Source: Sedimenticola sp.
GTDB lineage: Bacteria > Pseudomonadota > Gammaproteobacteria > Chromatiales > Chromatiaceae
Assembly: GCA_027041035.1 (NCBI GenBank)
Contig: JALULB010000192.1
Coordinates: 1 to 10,243, forward strand
Length of the DNA stretch: 10,243 bases
Direction: 5' to 3'
Positions 1 through 7,863 of this stretch are shown here, one piece after another; positions within the stretch are counted from its first letter, which is position 1, and each line of letters opens with the position of its first letter. Both the position numbers and the translations under genes were made by a program. The notes beneath the pieces are model-generated. The model saw nothing but the letters and a program-made list of their open reading frames with translations. It was not told where the DNA came from and did no database searches.

Positions 1-1
1 G

Positions 2-122
2 GTAACTGCTCAGATCACCGCTGAAATGTGTCAGATCAAGGCAAAAAATGTGAGTTTACAAGTGTAAATGACCATTTTTGAACGCAGAGCTGGCGCATTT
101 CAGCGGTGATCTGAGTAGTTAC
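2..122. mobile_element. 121-bp palindromic MITE-like element with 27-bp terminal inverted repeats
   Basis: Positions 2-28 and 96-122 are reverse complements over 27 bp with a single mismatch (8 versus 116). Both ends begin 5'-GTAAC. The interior is also symmetric: a nested stem pairs TTTACA (55-60) with TGTAAA (63-68), and a CAAAAAATG stretch around 42-50 faces CATTTTTG around 73-80. There is no room for a transposase, so this looks like a non-autonomous miniature element. Termini starting GTAA are known for IS66-family elements, which make 8-bp target duplications. The left flank is only one base (g), so a duplication with 123-130 cannot be tested. Family assignment is inference; the inverted repeat itself is seen directly. 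Confidence 0.72.
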
Positions 123-276
123 GCCGTGGGAAGCTTCCAAAACGACGGACAACGCCGCCAAGGGCGGAAGGGTCATCATTCCGAGAATCGAACGGTGGAG
201 GCTATATCTCGCTCCGAAAGTTCATGTAATCTCCGGATCAAGACATTGGCGTGAAGGGGTAGGGTTGTGGCAAGCG
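123..276. other. Non-coding gap, no gene recognised
   Basis: This stretch lies between the left palindromic element and the stop codon of the - strand gene. It holds a short palindrome GGAAGCTTCC (129-138) and a small hairpin CCGCC-AAG-GGCGG (155-167). Neither is followed by a T-run on either strand, so neither is a convincing terminator. One + strand frame is open from the repeat to a TGA near 255, but it has no start, no ribosome-binding site and no recognisable protein. It may be a remnant of a gene cut by the element on its left, which is speculation. Confidence 0.4.
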
Positions 277-630
277 TCAGGAATCGACCCTTTCCCTTAT
301 CGCCAGAATCAATGCGTCGACATCCGCTAGTCGGGCGATCTCGTCACGGCTCATGAAGATGGACAGGCCGTCGTCACCGGCTTTCAGGATTACCGGGTAG
401 TCGAAGGAGCCGCCGGTTTCCCGTTGCTCGAATTCGTCCTTGTGCAGGATATTCAGATCCACATCGGTTTCCTCGCGGAAGCGTTTCCAACTGGCTTTTT
501 CGGAGAAGGTGTCGTGCGTCAGGGAACACAGATCGCACGGGTAGGTCGCCGGGCTGAGCGCCTTGTGGGCGATGTCGAACAGCGCGTTGAGTTTTCCGCT
601 GTTGGCGTTGTAGACGAAAATGAGTTTCAT
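277..630 (-). CDS. Small conserved hypothetical protein with a CxxC motif (117 aa)
   Basis: The protein starts MKLIFVYNANSGKLNALFD and ends RERVDS. I recognise this type of short protein as recurring in proteobacteria, but I know of no established function. It carries Cys-x-x-Cys near residues 33-36 (CDLC), spaced like a metal or redox pair, then a mixed charged region and a YPVIL strand. There is no signal peptide or membrane segment, so it is probably cytoplasmic. I chose the ATG at 628-630 because the family begins with MKLIF. A longer in-frame reading back to 756 would run through the regulatory region and the nirS leader repeat and adds 42 residues that do not look conserved. The ribosome-binding site is weak (GGAACG-like, about 6 bases before the start). 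It is divergent from nirS and shares its upstream region, so co-regulation with denitrification is possible but unproven. Confidence 0.7.
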   Translation of the reverse strand: MKLIFVYNANSGKLNALFDIAHKALSPATYPCDLCSLTHDTFSEKASWKRFREETDVDLNILHKDEFEQRETGGSFDYPVILKAGDDGLSIFMSRDEIARLADVDALILAIRERVDS

Positions 631-672
631 GTGGCGTTCCGAAGGGGAAATACGCGTCGATTGCGCGAATAA

Positions 673-686
673 TTGATCTGGATAAA
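673..686 (+). promoter_or_regulatory. FNR/DNR-like box (upstream)
   Basis: TTGATCTGGATAAA matches the FNR/DNR/NNR consensus TTGAT-N4-ATCAA at 9 of 10 defined positions. Its centre (679.5) lies 31 bp from the centre of the second box, about three helical turns. Placed at -41.5 it would start transcription near 721 toward nirS, or near 638 toward the - strand gene. Which promoter it serves cannot be decided from sequence. Confidence 0.62.
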
Positions 687-703
687 CCCTACGGCAAGAG
701 TAG

Positions 704-717
704 TTGACTGAAGTCAA
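704..717 (+). promoter_or_regulatory. FNR/DNR-like box (perfect palindrome) upstream of nirS
   Basis: TTGACTGAAGTCAA is a perfect dyad, TTGAC-N4-GTCAA, of the CRP/FNR-family type. DNR and NNR sites in denitrifiers commonly have TTGAC or TTGAT half-sites. With the box at the class II position -41.5, transcription of nirS would start near 752 and leave a leader of about 39 nt. The matching -10 window (740-745, CAGACT) is poor; a better hexamer, TAGATT (747-752), is offset by 7 bp. This is the best candidate for NO- or anoxia-dependent control of nirS. Confidence 0.7.
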
Positions 718-720
718 GGT

Positions 721-2515
<1,795 letters not shown>

Positions 2516-2520
2516 GGAAG

Positions 2521-2688
2521 CTAGGAGGCTGTCGGGTTATGGGGGATCGTAGCGAGGAGGTGGGAGAGCGAGGCCAAATGTTCCCGGTTTTGAGGCGCAT
2601 AGTGGGCCTATGCAACGAAAAAACGGGGATATTTGGATCGCTCTCCCAGCTTCGCAGTAGATTCATCCATAATCCGACAGCCTCCTAG
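2521..2688. mobile_element. 168-bp near-perfect palindromic element after nirS (MITE-like; possible terminator)
   Basis: The ends 2521-2542 and 2667-2688 are reverse complements at 21 of 22 positions. Pairing continues inward: 2561-2571 with 2638-2648, and CCAAAT 2574-2579 with ATTTGG 2631-2636. At the centre is GCATAG-TGGGC-CTATGC (2597-2613), so nearly the whole element is one long hairpin. Both edges are CTAG, which could be part of the repeat or a 4-bp target duplication; CTAG/YTAR targets with 4-bp duplications are known for IS5-type elements. There is no ORF of its own. Lying 5 bp after the nirS stop, its transcript would form a large stem that could terminate transcription or block 3' exonucleases. 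Element identity is inference. Confidence 0.75.
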
Positions 2689-2848
2689 GGGGCTGTCGTG
2701 AGACCGCCCCGATCGAATGGTGGCCTCCACCATTCAAACGTCGGATTCCAGAAGGCCGTGGGGTCTTTCCCCACGACGACGAGCAATGCGGCATCGGACA
2801 AAAGGGTGCGTGCGAGCGTTCCGAAGCTTGGCTGGCGGAGGCTATACA
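2689..2848 (+). promoter_or_regulatory. nirC leader region with three hairpins and no clear FNR box
   Basis: This is the remainder of the 333-bp gap between nirS and nirC. GGGGCTGTCG (2689-2698) repeats the end of the palindromic element (GAGGCTGTCG at 2525) with one mismatch and pairs with GCCCC at 2706-2710. GAATGGTGG-CCT-CCACCATTC (2715-2735) is a perfect 9-bp hairpin, and CGTGGGG-TCTTT-CCCCACG (2757-2775) a perfect 7-bp hairpin. None is followed by a T-run. I see no TTGAN-N4-NTCAA box. nirC is preceded by GGAGG (2837-2841) 7 nt before its ATG. The region may be a terminator and leader, or debris of a second repeat copy. Confidence 0.5.
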
Positions 2849-3178
2849 ATGAAGCAGATCATGCAATGGCTGATACTGGCGGCGCTGGGCAACAGCGTGG
2901 CCATCGGCGCGATCATCGCGGCGCCGCCCGACGCGGCGCGTCGGGCCGAACTGATCGATCTGCTCAAACAGGATTGCGGCGCCTGCCACGGCATGCGCCT
3001 GAAGGGTGGCCTGGGTCCGGCGCTGACGCCGGACGCCATCGGTCGACTTTCGATTGAAACCATCAGCGCGACCATATTGCATGGCAGGCCCGGTACGCCG
3101 ATGCCGCCATGGCAACCCTTTATGAGCCAGGACGAGGCCGTTTGGCTCGCTGGCCAATTGAAAGCGGGAGTGGACTGA
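2849..3178 (+). CDS. nirC: NirC, small periplasmic c-type cytochrome (109 aa)
   Basis: NirC is a monoheme cytochrome c encoded in nir clusters that can deliver electrons to NirS and may take part in heme d1 maturation. An N-terminal hydrophobic stretch (about residues 6-25) serves as signal sequence or anchor; cleavage before PP is not clear-cut. The heme c site is C43-G-A-C46-H47 and the probable sixth ligand is Met85 in GTPMPPW. The length is normal for the family. The ATG at 2849 is chosen because GGAGG sits 7 nt upstream and the hydrophobic signal begins there; the longer reading from 2717 would translate the leader hairpins. The stop abuts the nirF ATG (TGAATG), which implies translational coupling. 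Confidence 0.9.
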   Translation: MKQIMQWLILAALGNSVAIGAIIAAPPDAARRAELIDLLKQDCGACHGMRLKGGLGPALTPDAIGRLSIETISATILHGRPGTPMPPWQPFMSQDEAVWLAGQLKAGVD

Positions 3179-4381
3179 ATGCGTGCTTCGATGAAGAGCT
3201 TGTTCTTGATTGCCTGGCTGCTGGTGATGTCGTCGCCGGCGGTCGCTGAATGCCAGTTGCGCGGCACGGGCGATCTCGCTCTGGTGATCGAGCGCGCTAC
3301 CGGCAGCGCGCAGGTGATCGATACAACCCACAGGCACTCGCTGTTCCATGTCGATGGACTCGGCGATCTGTCGCATGCCTCGGTCGTGTATTCGCGCGAC
3401 GAGCGATACGCCTACGTTTTCGGCCGCGATGGCGGTCTGTCGAAGATCGACATGCTGTGCGGTACCTTGGTGAAGCGTATCGTGCAGGGCGGTAACAGCA
3501 TCGGTGGGGCGATCTCGCAGGATGGCCGCTTCATCGCGGTTTCCAACTATGTGCCCGGCGGCGTCAAGGTGTTCTCCGCCGACGATCTGTCGCTGGTGCT
3601 GGATCTGCCGGCGACGGCGGTGGACAATCCGAAGACCCCGGACAAGAAGTACTCGAAGACCGTCGGTCTGGTGGATGCGCCGGGCGAACGCTTCGTCTTC
3701 AGCCTGTACGACACGGGCGAGATCTGGTTGCTGGACATGCTGGACCCGGCCAAACCCAAGGTGACGAAATTCACCGACGTCGGCCGTCAGCCCTATGACG
3801 GCCTGATCACCCCGGATGGCCGCTATTACATCGCCGGATTGTTCGGCGAGGACGGTCTGGCGATGCTCGACCTGTGGCATCCGGAGAAAGGCGTCACGCG
3901 CATCATGGATCACTATGGTCGCGGCGAACGCAAACTGCCGGTGTACAAGATGCCGCACCTGGAAGGCTGGGCGATGGCCGGCGATACCGCGTTTCTGCCG
4001 GCGGTCGGTCACCACGAGGTGCTGGTCGCCGATCGTAACGGCTGGAAGGAGAAGGCGCGCATCGCGGTGCATGGCCAGCCGGTGTTCGTCATGGCGCAGC
4101 CGGATGGACGACGCATCTGGGTCAACTTTGCCTTTCCCGACAACGACACGGTACAGGTCATCGATACCGAATCACTGAAGATCATCAAGACGATGAAGCT
4201 TGGCAAGGGCGTGCTGCACATGGAGTTCGCGCCGCGTGGCGAGGCGGTCTGGGTATCGGTGCGCGATCGAAACCATATCCTGATGTTCGACACCCGCACG
4301 CTGAAGCAGCTCGCCGAGCTGCCGGCGACCAAGCCCAGCGGCATCTTCCTGACCGCGCGAGCGCACAAGACAGGGCTGTGA
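3179..4381 (+). CDS. nirF: NirF, periplasmic heme d1 biosynthesis protein (400 aa)
   Basis: NirF is required for a late periplasmic step of heme d1 formation and is structurally a d1-type beta-propeller without a cytochrome c domain; its exact reaction is still debated. A signal peptide covers residues 1-23, with a likely cut after AVA. Cys25 follows directly, but Glu24 at the -1 position does not fit a lipobox, so unlike the Pseudomonas lipoprotein this NirF is predicted to be soluble. His66 (LSHASVVYSRDERYAYV) sits where NirS has its proximal d1 histidine, and His260 (KMPHLEGW) matches the NirS IPHPG histidine. The start directly follows the nirC stop, with GGGAG 8 nt upstream. A second ATG at 3191 is possible. 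It is followed by nirDL after one base. Confidence 0.94.
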   Translation: MRASMKSLFLIAWLLVMSSPAVAECQLRGTGDLALVIERATGSAQVIDTTHRHSLFHVDGLGDLSHASVVYSRDERYAYVFGRDGGLSKIDMLCGTLVKRIVQGGNSIGGAISQDGRFIAVSNYVPGGVKVFSADDLSLVLDLPATAVDNPKTPDKKYSKTVGLVDAPGERFVFSLYDTGEIWLLDMLDPAKPKVTKFTDVGRQPYDGLITPDGRYYIAGLFGEDGLAMLDLWHPEKGVTRIMDHYGRGERKLPVYKMPHLEGWAMAGDTAFLPAVGHHEVLVADRNGWKEKARIAVHGQPVFVMAQPDGRRIWVNFAFPDNDTVQVIDTESLKIIKTMKLGKGVLHMEFAPRGEAVWVSVRDRNHILMFDTRTLKQLAELPATKPSGIFLTARAHKTGL

Positions 4382-4382
4382 C

Positions 4383-5375
4383 ATGATGGACATGGAGCAA
4401 CGCCTGCTGAACGACTACCAACGCGATTTTCCCTTGTCGCCCGAGCCGTTCGCGAAGCTGGCCGGTGAGCTGGGATGCACGAGTCGGGAGGTGCTGGCCA
4501 GGCTGGCCGGGCTGATCGCTGAAGGCAAGGTCAGTCGTGTCGGACCGGTGTTTCAGCCGAACCGCATCGGTGCCAGTACCCTGGCCGCGATGGCGGTGCC
4601 AGAGGATGAACTGGAAGCGGTCGCCGCGATCGTCAGCGAGCATGCCGAGGTCAATCACAACTACGAACGCGAACATCGGCTGAACCTGTGGTTCGTCGCC
4701 ACCGCGCGGGACCAGGCGCATCTGCGCGAGGTGTTGCAGGCCATCGAACGCCGCAGCGGGCATGCGGTGCTGCCGTTGCCGCTGGTGAAGGCCTACCATA
4801 TCGACCTGGGTTTTCAGGTGCATGGCGGGCCGGCGCGTTCCTATCGGCGCAAGCTGCCGCCCAGCCGGCCCGTGGAGCGGGTGGCGATGGACAGTACTCC
4901 CGATACGGACCTGATCGCCGCGATCCAGCTGGGCCTGCCGCTGGTCGAGCGTCCGTTCCGCGCCATCGGCGAGCGTATCGGCCTGGACGAGCAGACGGTG
5001 ATCGAGCGTATCGCGGCGATGCAGCGCGCCGCCATCATCAAGCGTCTTGGCGTCATCGTGCGGCATCGCAAGCTGGGCTACCGGGCGAACGCGATGCTGG
5101 TATGGGACATCCCCGACGAACGCGTCGACGAGATCGGCCGTACCCTGGCGACGGTCGATTGCGTGACCCTGTGCTATCAGCGGCCACGCCACCTGCCGGA
5201 CTGGCCGTATAACCTGTTTTGCATGATTCACGGCAAGAATCGGCAAGAGGTGTTATCGTGCATCGATGAACTGATCGACGAGCTGGCGCTGAACGGCATC
5301 GCCCACGATGTGCTGTTCTCGCGCCGCTGTTTCAAGCAACGCGGGGCGGTGTATCGCCCGGAAAGGGCGGTATGA
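4383..5375 (+). CDS. nirDL: NirD-NirL fusion, siroheme decarboxylase subunit (330 aa)
   Basis: Two AsnC/Lrp-like halves are joined in one chain. Residues 1 to about 150 are NirD-like, with a winged-helix start near 20-56 and the signature HNYEREHRLNLWFV at 92-105. Residues about 170-330 are NirL-like, with a second helix-turn-helix at 194-226 and CYQRPRHLPDWPYNLF at 264-279. With NirG and NirH it removes the C12 and C18 acetate carboxyls of siroheme to give 12,18-didecarboxysiroheme in the cytoplasm. Despite the helix-turn-helix fold this family is enzymatic. The same fusion is known in Paracoccus. The linker is about 20 residues and Pro/Arg-rich (151-168). The start is ambiguous among three ATGs (4383, 4386, 4392), with only a weak AGGG 7 nt before the first. 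It overlaps nirG by ATGA. Confidence 0.93.
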   Translation: MMDMEQRLLNDYQRDFPLSPEPFAKLAGELGCTSREVLARLAGLIAEGKVSRVGPVFQPNRIGASTLAAMAVPEDELEAVAAIVSEHAEVNHNYEREHRLNLWFVATARDQAHLREVLQAIERRSGHAVLPLPLVKAYHIDLGFQVHGGPARSYRRKLPPSRPVERVAMDSTPDTDLIAAIQLGLPLVERPFRAIGERIGLDEQTVIERIAAMQRAAIIKRLGVIVRHRKLGYRANAMLVWDIPDERVDEIGRTLATVDCVTLCYQRPRHLPDWPYNLFCMIHGKNRQEVLSCIDELIDELALNGIAHDVLFSRRCFKQRGAVYRPERAV

Positions 5376-5830
5376 GCGCGACACGACTGGACAACATCGA
5401 CCGGGCCATCGTCAATCGCCTGCAGCAGGGTCTGCCGGTGTGCGATGAACCCTACCAGGCGGTGGCCGATGAGCTGGGCATCAGCGAGAAGAAGCTGCTG
5501 AAACGGATCCAGCAGCTGTTGGACGATCGCCTGCTGACGCGTTTCGGGCCGCTGTTCGACGCCGAACGCCTGGGCGGTGCGTTGAGCCTGTGCGCGATGA
5601 AGATACCGCTCGACCGGTTCGACAAGGTCAGCGAACAGGTCAACGCCTTCGACCAGGTAGCGCATAACTACGAGCGCGAGCACCTGCTGAACATGTGGTT
5701 CGTGCTCGCCACCGCTTCCGCCGAGGAGAAGAATGAGGTGGTGCGGGAGATCGAATCGGTCACCGGCCATCGCGTCTTCGACATGCCGAAGGAGCGGGAA
5801 TACTATGTCGGTCTGCATCTCCCGGTCTGA
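5372..5830 (+). CDS. nirG: NirG, siroheme decarboxylase subunit (152 aa)
   Basis: NirG is an AsnC/Lrp-like siroheme decarboxylase subunit acting with NirDL and NirH in the cytoplasm. The winged-helix portion is near residues 25-57 (DEPYQAVADELGISEKKLLKR). The catalytic-family signature HNYEREHLLNMWFV (98-111) is almost identical to that in the NirD half of the preceding gene, showing that NirG is the D-type paralogue. The start ATG overlaps the nirDL stop (ATGA), a classic coupling arrangement. The 3' end is overlapped by nirH for 26 nt. The gene is full length and intact. Confidence 0.92.
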   Translation: MSATRLDNIDRAIVNRLQQGLPVCDEPYQAVADELGISEKKLLKRIQQLLDDRLLTRFGPLFDAERLGGALSLCAMKIPLDRFDKVSEQVNAFDQVAHNYEREHLLNMWFVLATASAEEKNEVVREIESVTGHRVFDMPKEREYYVGLHLPV

Positions 5831-6332
5831 GGTGGACGCGGAGAAAGAGACGGACTCGGCGGAACTCGATCGGCGTATCGTGTTCGCCACCCAGGCGGGC
5901 CTGCCGCTGGTGTCGCGGCCCTATGACGAACTCGCCGATCGGCTGGGCGTGTCGTCCGAACGGTTGCAACAGCGTCTGCGCGCGATGCTGGCCGATGGCC
6001 GCATGCGGCGCATCGCCGCCGTGCCGAATCATTACCGGCTGGGCTATGTGGCCAACGGCATGTCGGTATGGGATGTCGACGATCGGTGCGTCGATGCACT
6101 CGGCGAGCGCGTCGGCGCGCTGGATTTCGTCAGCCATTGTTACCGCCGCCCGCGGCATCCGCCGGATTGGCCGTACAACCTCTTCGCCATGGTGCATGCG
6201 CATGATCGCGACGAGGCGCGGGACAAGGTCGAGCGCATCGCGGCGCTACTGGGCGATGCCTGCCGCGCTCACGAAGTGCTGTTCAGCAAGCGAATCCTGA
6301 AGAAAACCGGTATGCGCCTGCGGCCGGACTGA
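5805..6332 (+). CDS. nirH: NirH, siroheme decarboxylase subunit (175 aa)
   Basis: NirH is the L-type siroheme decarboxylase paralogue. CYRRPRHPPDWPYNLFAMVH (112-131) closely matches the NirL half of NirDL, and the chain ends with the shared HEVLFSKRILKK block. The helix-turn-helix is near residues 39-71. The ATG at 5805 is chosen because AAGGAG lies 10 nt upstream. This gives a 26-nt overlap with nirG and a short charged N-terminal extension. A GTG at 5832 would avoid the overlap but has no ribosome-binding site. A longer frame back to 5733 is only overlap with nirG. Together with nirDL and nirG it completes the four-domain (D, L, G, H) enzyme set. Confidence 0.9.
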   Translation: MSVCISRSEVDAEKETDSAELDRRIVFATQAGLPLVSRPYDELADRLGVSSERLQQRLRAMLADGRMRRIAAVPNHYRLGYVANGMSVWDVDDRCVDALGERVGALDFVSHCYRRPRHPPDWPYNLFAMVHAHDRDEARDKVERIAALLGDACRAHEVLFSKRILKKTGMRLRPD

Positions 6333-6358
6333 CAGTTCACACCCACGGAGTCCGAGTC

Positions 6359-7570
6359 ATGTTCAGAATCAGCCAGTTCATGCAGGAACTGATAAGCCCC
6401 ACTCCAGCCGGTCCGCGCCGTAACCCGCCCGGTCCGGTGGTGATCTGGAACCTGGTGCGGCGCTGCAATCTGACCTGCAAGCACTGCTACTCGATCTCCG
6501 CCGACGTGGATTTCCCCGGTGAGCTGGATAGCGAACAAGTGTACGCCGTGATGGACGACCTGAAGGCCTTTCACGTGCCGGTACTGATCCTCTCTGGCGG
6601 CGAGCCGCTGCTGCGCCCGGACATCTTCGACATCTCGCGGCGCGCCAAAGCGATGGGCTTCTATACCGCGCTGTCGACCAATGGCACCCTGATCACCGAG
6701 GCGAATATCGATCGCATCGCCGCGATCGGTTATGACTACCTCGGCATCAGCATCGATGGCCTGCGCGACACCCACGACAAGGTAAGGCGCCTAAATGGCG
6801 CCTTCGAGGCCTCGATGAACGCGATCCGCCTGTGTCGTGATGCCGGCATCAAGGTCGGCCTGCGTTTCACCATCACCCAGGACAACGCCGCCGAATTGCC
6901 CGCGCTGCTCGACCTGATGGAACGCGAGGACATCGACAAGTTCTATCTGTCGCACCTGAACTACGCCGGACGTGGCAACCGCAACCGCGCCACCGATCTG
7001 CATCATCGCATGACCCGCGAGGCGATGGATCTGTTGTTCGACACCTGCTGGAACGACGCGCGGGCCGGTCGCCATCGCGAGTTCGTCAGCGGCAACAACG
7101 ACGCCGACGGCGTCTATCTGCTACATTGGGTCGGGCGGCGTTTCCCGGAACGTCTGGAACACATGCGCGCCAAGCTGGTGCAGTGGGGCGGCAACGCCTC
7201 TGGCGTCAACGTCGCCAACATCGACAACCTCGGCAACGTGCATCCCGATACCATGTGGTGGAACTACAACCTCGGCAATGTACTCGAAAGGCCGTTCTCC
7301 GAGATCTGGATGGACACCAGCGATCCGCTGATGGCCGGGCTGAAGCGCTTCCCGCGCCAGATCGGCGGGCGCTGCGCGCTGTGCGCCGAGCGCGATATCT
7401 GCGGCGGCAACACCCGCACCCGCGCGTTCCAGATGAGTGGCGATCCATGGTGGGAAGATCCCGGTTGCTACCTCGACGACGAAGAACTCGGCATCGACAG
7501 CGAGCGCCTCGCTGGCATGGCACCCGAGCCGCTGGCGCTGAACACCCGCGTGGTGCGCTACGCCAGCTGA
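6359..7570 (+). CDS. nirJ: NirJ, radical SAM heme d1 synthase (403 aa)
   Basis: NirJ is the cytoplasmic radical S-adenosylmethionine enzyme that removes two propionate side chains from 12,18-didecarboxysiroheme and installs the oxo groups of heme d1. The radical SAM cluster motif is C36-N-L-T-C40-K-H-C43, followed by the SAM-binding LSGGEPL at 78-84. The C-terminal SPASM-like region has C339-A-L-C342, C348 and C370, consistent with a second Fe-S cluster as in known NirJ. No signal peptide is present. The start has GGAG (6347-6350) 8 nt upstream and follows nirH by 26 bp. The gene is full length. A perfect 8-bp inverted repeat (6784-6804) lies inside the coding sequence. Confidence 0.95.
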   Translation: MFRISQFMQELISPTPAGPRRNPPGPVVIWNLVRRCNLTCKHCYSISADVDFPGELDSEQVYAVMDDLKAFHVPVLILSGGEPLLRPDIFDISRRAKAMGFYTALSTNGTLITEANIDRIAAIGYDYLGISIDGLRDTHDKVRRLNGAFEASMNAIRLCRDAGIKVGLRFTITQDNAAELPALLDLMEREDIDKFYLSHLNYAGRGNRNRATDLHHRMTREAMDLLFDTCWNDARAGRHREFVSGNNDADGVYLLHWVGRRFPERLEHMRAKLVQWGGNASGVNVANIDNLGNVHPDTMWWNYNLGNVLERPFSEIWMDTSDPLMAGLKRFPRQIGGRCALCAERDICGGNTRTRAFQMSGDPWWEDPGCYLDDEELGIDSERLAGMAPEPLALNTRVVRYAS

Positions 7571-7663
7571 AGCCGGCCGGTGTGCCGGAACCGAACCCAG
7601 CCGGGCTGGCGGTTGGTGAAATGCCGGGATTCGCACACTGCAACCCGGATATATTCCGGTTGC
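7571..7663 (+). terminator. Run of GC-rich hairpins after nirJ (possible terminator or processing site)
   Basis: Directly after the nirJ stop come CCGGC-N6-GCCGG (about 7573-7588), CCAGCC-G-GGCTGG (7597-7609) and GCAACCCGG with CCGGTTGC (7640-7663, one bulge). None is followed by a T-run, so a standard intrinsic terminator is not shown. They could slow polymerase, protect the 3' end, or reduce expression of nirN relative to the upstream genes. Confidence 0.35.
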
Positions 7664-7713
7664 CCGAACAGCAGCAGTTCCCTGGCAAGCGAAGGCGGCC
7701 TTTCCCATCCCAG

Positions 7714-7777
7714 CCTACGGGTGATGCGGTCCGTGGGTCGGACTTCAGTCCGACAAAAGCTCGGCTTCAGACGTAGG
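7714..7777. repeat. REP-like palindromic repeat between nirJ and nirN
   Basis: The core GTCGGACTTCAGTCCGAC (7737-7754) is an 8-bp inverted repeat around TC. An outer stem pairs CCTACG (7714-7719) with CGTAGG (7772-7777). This GGTCGGACTTCAGTCCGACA type of sequence resembles intergenic REP-like repeats I recall from several gammaproteobacteria. It carries no ORF. It sits inside the 293-bp gap before nirN, in which no FNR-like box is visible. Whether it is dispersed in this genome needs the rest of the genome. Confidence 0.6.
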
Positions 7778-7863
7778 GCAAAGCGCGGCGCGCCCAAAAA
7801 GGGTGCCGAACCCCCGCGCAAAACCCGCATCGAACCAAAACAACCAACTCAGAGGTCAACCGC

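Noticed and set aside
197-206. GGAGGCTATA at 197-206 repeated at 2837-2846 in the nirC ribosome-binding region
   Set aside because: Ten shared bases with little flanking similarity. It could be a leader remnant, but chance or the common GGAGG core explains it as well.
2717-2848. Longer nirC start at 2717
   Set aside because: It would translate through two perfect hairpins and put 44 basic residues before the signal sequence; the ATG at 2849 has GGAGG at proper spacing.
3236-3255. Lipobox around Cys25 of NirF
   Set aside because: Glu directly before the cysteine is not accepted by signal peptidase II; a signal peptidase I site fits better.
2663-4072. 469-codon open frame on the - strand opposite nirC and nirF
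   Set aside because: It is a shadow of two well-recognised genes and also runs into the non-coding repeats before nirC.
4185-5246. 353-codon open frame on the - strand opposite nirF and nirDL
   Set aside because: It is an antisense shadow of recognised genes with no identifiable domain.
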